DNA of 18,776 bases, from NCBI GenBank assembly GCA_001919995.1, contig MNIY01000164.1, positions 1 through 18,776 on the forward strand, given 5' to 3'. Below, one piece after another: positions 6,101 through 14,300 of the stretch. Made by a program: the position numbers and the translations under genes. The notes beneath the pieces are model-generated. The model worked only from the letters and a program-made list of their open reading frames with translations, had not been told where the DNA came from and did no database searches. The DNA is from Ktedonobacter sp. 13_1_20CM_4_53_11 (GTDB lineage Bacteria; Chloroflexota; Ktedonobacteria; Ktedonobacterales; Ktedonobacteraceae). Within the stretch, counting starts at the first letter, position 1; each line of letters starts with the position of its first letter.

Positions 6101-7614
6101 AAGCTGAACAAGCTTTTACGCGGCTCTTCTGGACGCCCGATCCAGTGATCGTCGTCACCCAGTATCTCTCCGCTGGCAATGGCGTCAATCTCCAGTATAC
6201 GAACGAGAAAGGCGGGCCAGCACAGGACTTCACGCATATTGGGCTGCTCGAAGCTCCCTACTACTTTTTCACGAATCCTGATCCACAGGAGCAATCCTTC
6301 GACGATGTTTTCGCTGGTCGGAAGGAGAATGTGTGGTATCAGGCAAAGCTCTTCTGCGCCAAACTGATTTCTGAGGCACGCTTTCGCCAGGTTCTCAGTA
6401 CCATTAATCGACCTGGAGAGTGGAATGCACGCTATCAGCAGGGAACGACGGCGGAGGATTGTCTCCTGAATCAGCTTGCCATCTTTATTCAAGCATTGGG
6501 GCGTGTGGAACGGACCTGGGATGAGACGCCTGCTCAAGTCGCGTTGCTCAGTCCAGAAGTCTTCCGTACATTCCAGGCATTTATGGGTGACAAGTATGAA
6601 ACGATCAGAGAGCAGCATGCGCCTTTTACCTCTGCAAATCTCCAAGCCGTGTTCAATGACATTGCACGCAAGACAACGAGCTTCGAGCGTGAGGCACGCC
6701 GTCAGCACGACACGCGTCTACGAGTCAGTAACAACTCCTGTCGGGAAGCGATTCAGGATTTGGTCATCCGGCTCGAAACGGTACGCAGTCAGGGGAAAGA
6801 CCTTGCAGCCAGGCACGATTGGGAAGCACTGCGCCGAGCAGTACTCCGGCATGATTTCCATGCCGAAGTGGTGGATCGTTACCATTGCGCCACTTCCTCT
6901 CCCTATTATGCGCATGGTCGATTGAATCTCACGCCTGAACTCGAACTCTTGCCCCTTGCACTCACGATTCCCGAGAGCCGGATTTTCCACCTGGACGCGG
7001 CTTATGCCATTATCTCGGGCAATCCCGTGATTCGGGACCATTTTCTCGATCAGGGATACGATTTACAGTTCGATCATCCAGGCTCGCATTTCTTCACTCC
7101 CTATTGCCTACAAGCCATTCTGGCCGGAGCAATCGGAGAGGAGGCGATTACCGCACTCTTAGACAAGGAAGGCATCACCGTAGAGTCGTTGCCCGATGCG
7201 CTCTTCGAGGTTGCGGACCTGTGCATTGCAACAAAGCCCTGGTTCATTGATTGTAAAAACTACAATGATCTCACCCTTGATCGCTTTTCACTTCCCATCG
7301 ACGACCCACTTTGGCATCCGTCGTTGAACGAGGCATCTTTTACCAAGCACGCTCAAGCAAAGCTAGATCGTATCCAGCACCATGTTGGACCGGATGGCAA
7401 GCTCATCTATATTAACCTCGTCAGTGGGCAGGAACGGCCACTGGGATACTATACCCGCGAATTTCAAAAGGTCACGGACTTTCACGAGGCGGCGATCATC
7501 GTTGTGCAAGGAGCGCTTGATCGTCAGACTCCCAATTGCTACCAGTCTGCATTCACGATGTTCCTTGCCGACCTCAAAAAAGCATTGCACCCAGCGGAGG
7601 AGAATGAAGCATGA
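3103..7614 (+). CDS. HTH-WYL regulator / SF2 helicase / PD-(D/E)XK nuclease fusion
   Basis: This 1503-aa protein has three parts. Residues about 5-50 form a DeoR-type winged HTH (LTSNELAEALAVDATTIRRD, 23-42), and about 140-330 form a WYL domain with its downstream module (SCYTIGF at about 183, RIFKLNRI). An SF2 helicase follows: Walker A GPTGLGKS (366-373), Walker B VFLDEFDF with DEFD at 575-578, motif III SAT (819-821), motif V around SAGNGVNLQ (about 1023-1031) and motif VI QALGRVER (1130-1137), the last most like DinG/XPD helicases but without their Fe-S cysteines. The C-terminus carries a PD-(D/E)XK nuclease: GAIGEE (Glu about 1346), Asp1372 and IDCK (Asp1383, Lys1385). WYL proteins sense nucleic-acid ligands and often control defence genes. 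I chose 3103 because GGAG lies 6 nt upstream; 3076, 3091 and a TTG at 3040 are alternatives. It overlaps the next gene. A defence effector role is inferred. Confidence 0.85.
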   Translation: MEQVPGSRLVELEALLRRHPDGLTSNELAEALAVDATTIRRDLARLSSTGVEIGKRGRRYHVGFHHATRSLRLTPDEVLALYLACRLLSRQQSDRNPHAERVMQKLADAVHDDSPRFSNYIEEAALLQRSLPLDEGYLAVLETLTQAWSEGRVVHLRYRDRTGSITERNFHPFCIEPYGATNSCYTIGFDELRHAIRIFKLNRILAADLTNEHFDIPSDFSPNRLFSEAWGVVWHDRPPQMVDLRFFGDTARIVQEAFWHPSQRVLAEQDGTSRITFQVSEPLEMESWIRQWGASVEVIAPPELRKAIATNIHQLAEQYTEDIISIPYQPTRGTPSGEKGTVMAGYPEYYQRAIDAYEHGIKLVLGPTGLGKSSSIPDVVHTNPDRKFIYMANRKQLLEEMAARFKPGECVILRRDLEVVRDVLLTQRAAFEALLVDPRFKSYLEQARQRSRLKSLEIVAIRRACQQVIEMTKEERILPDWLSRYADAQARIVLQAVRWVLQVTRDENEQGKVYTWLVNHPVVEALFPAIPFRRRPEVRIMLVTLHKAFYGFFDGGQMRSLTDLSAEKRLVVFLDEFDFLEHDLVTLICRGPQITDPFAFMANFYRAMAHHKLPKADFPLHPNIRKRIEKIVEIIDDVQRKKLNYPTINQFTLEKTPAPANQPFTPAVFRTQHVISTNPLYINQTDRAFQLEMQRNNPGWLPARWLFNAVGTATTRTIALLKEMERDEEVRYWEILRQCFNNTDFFDQVAVIPRLPRQQQTQTTQRGSLLSGGYDLFDISDLQQRTDNEEVEVQYYQMLQTPENLLHALAEKFLVFGLSATADLPRCIHHFDLDWFDKQDLLLPTTDEDRTDIQLMSAQKAKQRGGHQMSVALVDGLDKVDPVQERLSQFLKAVADNDEFEKDRGGHRSQRMHRFFSSLFWLLDQGGERPRQLLFLNTFHQVRLLFTTFASHAEEAGVYQVEPLPDTSWFDAFTLTIAQRKITVVFFNAELATRVRQSKEAEQAFTRLFWTPDPVIVVTQYLSAGNGVNLQYTNEKGGPAQDFTHIGLLEAPYYFFTNPDPQEQSFDDVFAGRKENVWYQAKLFCAKLISEARFRQVLSTINRPGEWNARYQQGTTAEDCLLNQLAIFIQALGRVERTWDETPAQVALLSPEVFRTFQAFMGDKYETIREQHAPFTSANLQAVFNDIARKTTSFEREARRQHDTRLRVSNNSCREAIQDLVIRLETVRSQGKDLAARHDWEALRRAVLRHDFHAEVVDRYHCATSSPYYAHGRLNLTPELELLPLALTIPESRIFHLDAAYAIISGNPVIRDHFLDQGYDLQFDHPGSHFFTPYCLQAILAGAIGEEAITALLDKEGITVESLPDALFEVADLCIATKPWFIDCKNYNDLTLDRFSLPIDDPLWHPSLNEASFTKHAQAKLDRIQHHVGPDGKLIYINLVSGQERPLGYYTREFQKVTDFHEAAIIVVQGALDRQTPNCYQSAFTMFLADLKKALHPAEENEA

Positions 7615-9808
7615 CTATCCAGGCTCACCCCAAACAACACACAGCGAAGACAACCACGTTAGTTGTCGAGCGTCCCCAAAATTATGCTCTGCTCGAAGCG
7701 ATGATAAGCTTGACGGAGCAAAGAATGAAAAATGGGCCATCTACGTTCTTTACCCGCGAGGGGCACAAATCAGCGAACTGGTTCTTTCCTGGTTTCGAGA
7801 CGAGCCTCTTCCGCGGAGGGAGATAGCGTTTGGCGATCTGCCACTGCATGTGCTGCTCAAATTGTTAGCGTTCAGGTTTTTCCGTGATGATAAGACACAC
7901 CGTTTCGTCGGCCAGGACAAATGCTACGTGTATGCACGACCAGGGGGGAAGGACAGCAATTTTCACTATTGCGTGGAAATCGAGTTGAGCGGCGCGCCAG
8001 CTAATACAGAGGGTGCTCCAACACAAGAGTTTCGCGTCATTCCTCACGCCAGATGCTTCGGCAAAGCTACTCCACCATTTCGGCCTGGGTGGGCCTTCTT
8101 TGGGAAGCGTCCCGTCAGAAGCAGATTCCTCTTTCTCCATCTCAAATCAGAAGCGGTCGAGCAAGAACCGACAGTCTACAGCCCTGTCACCTTTCCAGGA
8201 AAGCGGGCGCAGGTGAAGTATCACGATCTACGTGACGTAAATGCGGGCAAGGGAAAAATCATCTTTGACTTTACGCAACAATTTATTGCCAATCTCAAGG
8301 AGGTGGGCATAGTTGCTCACCTGCGGGAACGCGCGTTCACGCTGGCTCCTTTGTCTAAAACAGCCAATATAGAAGTGCAACAACTGAAAGAGGTAGGTAT
8401 CTACGATAACCGCCTGAGACGCGCACACAGCCTCGACGACTATGTCGACCTCTTTCAGGGCATGTATCCTGCCCTCTGTTTTGTGGCCCTGGAAGATATG
8501 AGACGTGCCCCACAGGGGGGCGTGATCGTATTATTAGATGCGACAGCGGAAGATTTTAAAGAAGATGGTATCCTCTTTGGACAAACTGATCCTTACCCGG
8601 TGCTCTATAGAGAGCATCCAAACGTTCCTAAACACTCCATTAATGTCAACTCCAATGATCCTGATGCATTGGAAGGTGGCGATTACCTTGATTATCCCCT
8701 GATTCAACTTCCAGATAAAGACTTTGCGAGAAACCTGCACGTGGTGCTGAGCGAGCTCTATCTGAAATGCGCCATTATTCATGGTACAGCGCATTTCCCC
8801 TTGCCATTTCTCCCTGATGAACTGGCGTTTGTTCGCAGAGGGCGCTCTGGTGGTGAAACCATCACAATGGCACTCTGGTTTGCAGACCAGCAGTTGCACT
8901 TCGCAAATCTCGGAGACCCAACACAAAGCGAGGCATTTTACGAACTGCTCGAGAGGTGGGGGGTAGATTGGGATGAGCAATATGACAAGCTCCTGGCAGA
9001 ACGAAAGCGTATTCCAGAGCATGGTTCGATCAAAGACCTGCCGACGTTTGACATCATTGTCGGTCACGATCTTTTCGTCGCTATCGAGGATCTGGCAGAA
9101 CGTATCCTCTACGAATATGATGCCATTGAGCAGCGACACCAGGAACAATACTCCATAGCCTATCCCATAAACCACTTTCAGTTAGCTCCACAGTATGATA
9201 GGATTCAGCAAGAGCGCTCCACGCTTTTACCTCTGGAGCAGATGGTACAACAAGGCTTCCTGGATGGGAGCAAGAAACCCACCTCGAAAAATGCCCAGCA
9301 ATCCCAGACTTTTTACAAGCAATTGCTGGAATACGATGCATTTTTAGGAGAGGTTGCCGTGACGCATCCCATACTCTCCTATCAAGAGTTAACGAGCGGA
9401 GAATGGCGAGAGCGGATTGCCCGCATTTTTGGCAGCAAAACGACGAGCGAAGGGAAATACCACCGCAAGCTCATTACGGGGATTTATAACGACCTGGGAA
9501 TGTTTTTAAGCGAAAGAGGCGAGAATGTTCGCCTCTTTCAGGGTATCTGGTATGATGACACGAATGCCTTTCTCGTAGGCTCTCCAACAAGCATGGATCT
9601 GCGGGGACAAGCGCGAGCACATCTCGTCAGGCGTTTCCAGATCATGCAAGGAAGTTCGCACTTTGATAAAGAGCACCTTCTGGCAACGATGGGAGTGCTG
9701 TTTGTGCGCTACAAACAATATACCGTCTCGCCGTACTATTTTCACCTGATCGATCTCTACGTGGAGAACGTGTTGCGGTACGTATCGTCGGGAGAAGAGG
9801 ATTTCTGA
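7604..9808 (+). CDS. Large unrecognised protein, partner of the WYL-helicase; N-terminal frameshift likely
   Basis: I do not recognise this family. The uninterrupted frame from ATG 7604 encodes 734 aa, overlapping the helicase gene by 11 nt, so the two are surely co-transcribed. The first ~43 residues of that frame look non-coding; the better N-terminus starts at ATG 7611 in another frame, with GGAGG 10 nt upstream, and joins this frame at an A-run near 7728-7732. From WAIYVLYPRGA (7733 on) the protein is globular and mixed alpha/beta, with no signal peptide, membrane span, Walker motif or zinc cluster that I can see. Notable segments are GGVIVLLDATAEDF (mid-protein), HFPLPFLPDELAFVRRG, and a C-terminal YTVSPYYFHLIDLYVENV. 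Its place next to a helicase-nuclease fusion recalls pPIWI-RE three-gene islands, where a PIWI-like protein accompanies a DinG-like helicase and an REase, but I see no clear PIWI catalytic or guide-binding motif. Confidence 0.75.
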   Translation: MKHDYPGSPQTTHSEDNHVSCRASPKLCSARSDDKLDGAKNEKWAIYVLYPRGAQISELVLSWFRDEPLPRREIAFGDLPLHVLLKLLAFRFFRDDKTHRFVGQDKCYVYARPGGKDSNFHYCVEIELSGAPANTEGAPTQEFRVIPHARCFGKATPPFRPGWAFFGKRPVRSRFLFLHLKSEAVEQEPTVYSPVTFPGKRAQVKYHDLRDVNAGKGKIIFDFTQQFIANLKEVGIVAHLRERAFTLAPLSKTANIEVQQLKEVGIYDNRLRRAHSLDDYVDLFQGMYPALCFVALEDMRRAPQGGVIVLLDATAEDFKEDGILFGQTDPYPVLYREHPNVPKHSINVNSNDPDALEGGDYLDYPLIQLPDKDFARNLHVVLSELYLKCAIIHGTAHFPLPFLPDELAFVRRGRSGGETITMALWFADQQLHFANLGDPTQSEAFYELLERWGVDWDEQYDKLLAERKRIPEHGSIKDLPTFDIIVGHDLFVAIEDLAERILYEYDAIEQRHQEQYSIAYPINHFQLAPQYDRIQQERSTLLPLEQMVQQGFLDGSKKPTSKNAQQSQTFYKQLLEYDAFLGEVAVTHPILSYQELTSGEWRERIARIFGSKTTSEGKYHRKLITGIYNDLGMFLSERGENVRLFQGIWYDDTNAFLVGSPTSMDLRGQARAHLVRRFQIMQGSSHFDKEHLLATMGVLFVRYKQYTVSPYYFHLIDLYVENVLRYVSSGEEDF
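7611..7737 (+). other. Probable frameshift site in the N-terminal part of the second gene
   Basis: Frame from ATG 7611 (ATGA overlap zone, SD GGAGG at 7596-7600) gives a protein-like start, MTIQAHPKQHTAKTT through LLEAMISLTEQRM, up to 7727. The long downstream frame becomes protein-like from about 7730 (KWAIYVLYPRG). The two frames are joined by one extra A in the A5 run at 7728-7732, giving M-K-K-W. G AAA AAT is a poor ribosomal slippery heptamer, so a one-base deletion, a sequencing error or transcriptional slippage are all possible. Without correction, translation from 7611 stops at 7826 after 71 aa. Confidence 0.6.
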
Positions 9809-9989
9809 GAGAACGTACAAAGAGGTGGAAATAATAAGCACACATGTCTGACGGATTTCACACGCATGTAGCTGCGAAAGTGACTCTGTATACCTTTTGC
9901 AGAATCAATAGGCAGCTTAGACAAACCCCATTGGTGGCTTGAGTGACAATGCCGTCATCTCAATGCATACCAACCTTATACCAGAGCTA

Positions 9990-10019
9990 TAGACAAATGG
10001 CGAAAGGAGTTGCTAGAAT
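9990..10019 (+). promoter_or_regulatory. Candidate promoter for druA-druE-nuclease
   Basis: TAGACA (9990-9995, 5 of 6 to the -35 consensus), an 18-bp spacer and TAGAAT (10014-10019, 5 of 6) preceded by TGC (extended -10) lie 40 bp upstream of the druA start, in a 250-bp gap (9809-10058) that holds no ORF. The gap also holds one TGTCTGAC (9845-9852). This supports separate transcription of the Druantia-like genes. GGAG at 10045-10048 serves druA. Confidence 0.5.
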
Positions 10020-10058
10020 GTAGGAAACGACTTAAGGAAAGATTGGAGTCCTTCATTC

Positions 10059-11267
10059 ATGGCGACGCAATTGAGGGCGCTTATCGATGAGGTACATAGT
10101 GAAGAGTACAGTTGCATTGAAGAGAGTGATCTAGCTGAGTTGCGCGAACGTATCCGAGTTGAACTTCTAGCGCATCTCGCTCTCATTGGACTTAGTCCAT
10201 CACCGGATGGGAGGGAGCAGATCTATACGAAGGATCTTGTTCGCGCCCGTCATGCAGCACAGCGGGCCGCGTTCAGAGAAGGCGAGCAACAATTTCTTGA
10301 TCGCTACGGCCGCGCCCTTCTGCCACATTTTGCTGAGGGGCACGAAGTTATTCCTGAGGCTGTTGAGCCTCAGGTCTCTCTCGTCTCGTCCGGCACCGAA
10401 GATGCTGCTTTATTTCGTCTCGCGACATTGTTATGGTCGGTGCCTGTCTCACGGGGGTATGGGCGCCGGTTGCGTTTTCTTGTCCGCGATCGCACTAATG
10501 GTAAACTCCTCGGTCTCTTTGCCCTCACCGACCCTGTGTTTAACTTGAAAGCACGCGATACGTGGATTGGCTGGAGCCTAGATGAGCGGCGGCAGCAGCT
10601 TGTACATGTGATGGACGCCCATATTGTTGGAGCAGTGCCACCCTATTCCCTTCTTCTCGGGGGAAAGGTTACCGCAGCGTTAATGGCCTCTCGAGAAGTC
10701 TGCGACGCTTTTGCTGCCAAGTATAATCATCGGAGTGGCATTATCAGCCAGCAATATAAACACGCACAACTCCTGCTGATTACCGTCACATCGGCACTTG
10801 GGCGCTCATCTCTCTACAACCGCCTCAAACTGCCCGGAACGGTAGACTTTGTCCACATCGGGCAGACAACGGGGTGGGGGCATTTTCACATTCCTCAGCC
10901 TCTTTTCCTGCTGATGCGGGAACTTCTCCGCCGGGAGGGACATACCTACGCGTCTGGACACCAGTTCGGACAAGGACCAAACTGGCGCCTACGGGTAGCG
11001 CGCGAGGCCTTGCGCCGGGTTGGCCTCGACCCTCACATGCTTCAGCACGGCATCAGTAGAGAAATCTATGGAGTTCCTCTCGTACCCAATTGGCGAGAGT
11101 GTTTACGCGGGGAAGAAGAGATCGGAGCGGCTGTGCGGTCTTCTGCGGCAACCATTGGGACGCTTGCCGTCAATCGCTGGCTTATTCCGAGGGCGATAAG
11201 ATATCCAGACTATGTGCGTTGGACAAGAGAAACCACCTGGGAGCAATTAGTAGGGGCAACTCAGTAG
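10059..11267 (+). CDS. druA: DruA-like protein (DUF4338), Druantia anti-phage system
   Basis: This 402-aa protein has a family core at about 139-290: RFLVRDRTNGKLLGLFAL (139-156), TDPVFNLKARDTWIGW (157-172) and the LVHVMDAHIVGAVPPYSLLLGGK segment (split around 181-203), typical of DUF4338/DruA. The N-terminal ~120 residues are helical and charged; the C-terminal ~100 are variable. DruA is the hallmark small protein of Druantia type I, and its biochemical role is unknown to me. It starts at ATG 10059 with GGAG 10 nt upstream and ends 49 bp before druE. The region after GGK (YNHRSGIISQQYKHAQL, TVTSALGRSSLYNRLK) belongs to a DruA subgroup that differs from the shorter transposon-linked DUF4338 proteins. 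No druB, druC or druD candidates lie between druA and druE, unlike type I. Confidence 0.85.
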   Translation: MATQLRALIDEVHSEEYSCIEESDLAELRERIRVELLAHLALIGLSPSPDGREQIYTKDLVRARHAAQRAAFREGEQQFLDRYGRALLPHFAEGHEVIPEAVEPQVSLVSSGTEDAALFRLATLLWSVPVSRGYGRRLRFLVRDRTNGKLLGLFALTDPVFNLKARDTWIGWSLDERRQQLVHVMDAHIVGAVPPYSLLLGGKVTAALMASREVCDAFAAKYNHRSGIISQQYKHAQLLLITVTSALGRSSLYNRLKLPGTVDFVHIGQTTGWGHFHIPQPLFLLMRELLRREGHTYASGHQFGQGPNWRLRVAREALRRVGLDPHMLQHGISREIYGVPLVPNWRECLRGEEEIGAAVRSSAATIGTLAVNRWLIPRAIRYPDYVRWTRETTWEQLVGATQ

Positions 11268-11316
11268 GCCGTTCTGGAGCAGAGCACGCGAGCGGTTAGG
11301 CAAGGAGAGGTTTCCT

Positions 11317-14300
11317 ATGCATCTCACACCAAGCGAGGCATTCGAACACATCAAAGAGTCGATGATCGAATACCTGGAAACGGCTTACAAGATCGCGCAT
11401 CCTGCTATCTTTGCTGAACGCGGGGACATTCTACGCCAACGGGGAGTAGTTGCTCAAGCCCCATTTATTGAAGCAACTCCTGCATTTCCAACAGCACATA
11501 AGCTCGCAGAGCTAGAGGAATTGTATCCGCAGAGCGTTCCCCCCGGACTGGCCGCATTGGTGCAACATGGCGTACCCATTGACCGCTTTCCCCTCTATAC
11601 CCACCAGGAAGAAGCTCTACTGACCGCTTTCGGAGATCAGCCTAACCTGCTGGTAGCCACCGGTACAGGCTCTGGAAAGACAGAAAGCTTTCTCCTTCCC
11701 ATCCTGGCAGATATTTTGAGGGAAGCTCCGTCGTGGGAACCGATTGCCGACCAGGAACGTCCAGGTCGTTTTGATCTACAGAGAGGCTGGCTCCATAGTC
11801 GGAGGCATGAACGTCGCCCAGCGGCAATGCGCGCGCTCGTTCTCTACCCGATGAATGCCCTGGTGAACGATCAGCTCTCGCGTCTGCGCCGTATTCTCGC
11901 CCGCGGTGCCTCGCCTGAGTGGCAGAAAGAACGTCTGCAGGGGAACGTTATTCACTTCGGTATGTATACCGGTATGTCGCAACCCACCGGAAACTGGGCC
12001 TACAAGCAGCCGCGGGACCGCCTCGCAGCATATCTTGAAAAGCTCAGGCAGGATTGGGAAAAGTTGCGCGCTGATCTGCGCGACACCGGCACCTGGCCGC
12101 GTCCGGACAGCACAGAGATGCTCTGCCGGTGGGACATCCAGGCCGCGCCTCCTGATATACTGGTCACGAACTACTCCATGCTTGAGTATATGCTGGTCCG
12201 CCCCATTGAGGCGAGAATCTTTGAACTCACACGACGGTGGCTGGAAAGCACACCAGCTGCACGCATAACGCTTGTGCTTGATGAGGCGCACACCTACACG
12301 GGGGCGAAAGGAACAGAAGTCGCCTATCTGGTCAGGCGTCTCAAAGAACGGCTGGGGTTACCCTCGGGTTCACCGCAGTTTCGTGCTATAGCCACAACGG
12401 CTTCCGTACCAGCGGGTGCCGATGAGCAATTACTGGAGTTCATCTCGGACCTGTTTGGTGAGCCTGTCAGTCGGTTTACCCTGATCAGGACCGGCAACGC
12501 GGCGCAGGGAACCCCCACTCGCCAGGCGTCTTCTCAAGCCTTGTACGCATTCGGACGTTTCTACGAGCGTTTTTCTCTCAGCGATCCCCTGCCTGCCATC
12601 GAACAGCTCGCTTCTGAACTTGAACTCGGCCCTGTCGATGCGCAGGTCGACCCGCAAGTGGCTCTCTACGCTTTACTCGAGCAGAATCATGATATCGACT
12701 GGGTGCGCCAGCGCACTGCACGCCGTGCAACTTTACTTGACGCGCTTGCTGAGGAATGCTGGCCGGGATTAAGCATTCCTGAGGAACGTGAAAGGGCTAC
12801 CGCAGGAATTTTAGCCGCGGGTAGCTTCGCGCGTGCGTCCGCCCTCCCAGATACGCCGCCGCTCCTCTCCATGCGTGTGCATCTCTTCTTCCGCGGAATC
12901 TATGGTATTTGGGCCTGTATGGACCCCGACTGCCCCGCCGCACCTCCCTTGCCGACCGGAGTCGCGCCTCGTCCGGTAGGGAAACTCTACATGGACCCTC
13001 GCCCCTGGTGTGACTGCGGAGCGCGGGTGCTAGAGCTGTTCTCTTGCCGGCACTGCGGGCTTCTCTATCTCGGGGGCATTCCGGACTCTGTTCAGGGAAG
13101 CCTTTGGCCCTGGAGCGACGATCTGAGCGGCGCGCGCGAAGATCTCCAGCAGTTTCAGATCTTCGGAGTCGAAGCGCCGGACGCTCATGCTCTCTGCGAG
13201 TACCGCTCAACCCGGACCACCCTCTCCACGCATCCGCACGATATCTACGCGCGTCCGGTTTATCCGACCGAGCCAGCGCAAGAAAACGATGTTCTGGTCA
13301 GTCAATTCCCCGGTCAATGCCCGCGCTGCCGGAACTATCGTGAGCCCGGGAAGGATGGGCGCGAGATCATCGAGCCGTTACGAACGAAAGGCCCCCGCAC
13401 CTTCTCGATCGTCGCGGAGGATGGCTTTCGCGTCCAGCCACGCGCGGCTTACGGCGCCCCTCCCAATTACGGGCGAAAGGCCTTGCTTTTTACTGATTCT
13501 CGCCAGGAAGCTGCTCAACTCGCCGCCGATTTGCGCGATGATCATCACAACGATCTCTTTCGCCAACTCGTCTACCGCGTGCTAATGTCCTGCCCCGATT
13601 GCTCCGGAACCGGCCAAGTCGAGGAAAAAGGCCCTTACATCATAGGTCAAGAACAGCATGTGCTGAGGAAGCCGTGTGCCACTTGCATAGGGACGGGAAG
13701 GCATCCCCGCCCGCAGCCGCTGGCTTTTGCAGAGGTGCGTTCGCGGGTCATCGACATGCAGTTACAACGAGGGATCAACCCGACGAATGGGCGCCTGCGC
13801 GAATACTTTGCCCGTATGAACGATGGAGATGCAGCGTGTTTCAAGGAGGCGGAAACAGCTTTCCACGTGGGCTTGCGTCGCGAACTTTCCCAGAGGGAGT
13901 TTGCGCTGGAGCCATTGGGATTGGCTTGCTGGCGCGTTCCGTTACCGGAAGACATCGGGGCATTTCCTCAACTCGACGAAGATGAGACCCGCCTATTTCT
14001 CCAGGCGGTTACTCGTATCCTGGCAACGGAGAACGTTCTGCTTCCACCCAATCCGTTGGCTCCATGGGAATGGCCCGAAAAGCTGGTGAAGGAGCATGAG
14101 CGGTCCCTGCTTATCTGGGGATATCGCAAGCAAAATAGCGAGGGACGCCAGGCCATTCCCTATAATCTCCAAAATAAACGCAAGCTCGGGCGCTACGTGA
14201 TCGCCGTTTCAGAGGCGCTTGTCGAACTGGGGCGGCTTCCGAATAAGGTAGCGGCGGCAAGATGGGTCAACGATCTTGTCACGCCGCTCTGGAATGCACT

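Noticed and set aside
5992..6708. 238-codon minus-strand ORF
   Set aside because: Antisense to the helicase motif V/VI region of the WYL fusion; no domain.
8534..9175. 213-codon minus-strand ORF
   Set aside because: Lies opposite the long, co-oriented unknown gene and shows no recognisable motif.
7604..9808. Firm call as a pPIWI-RE or Argonaute protein
   Set aside because: Only the gene neighbourhood suggests it; I could not identify the RNase-H catalytic residues or the R/E signature.
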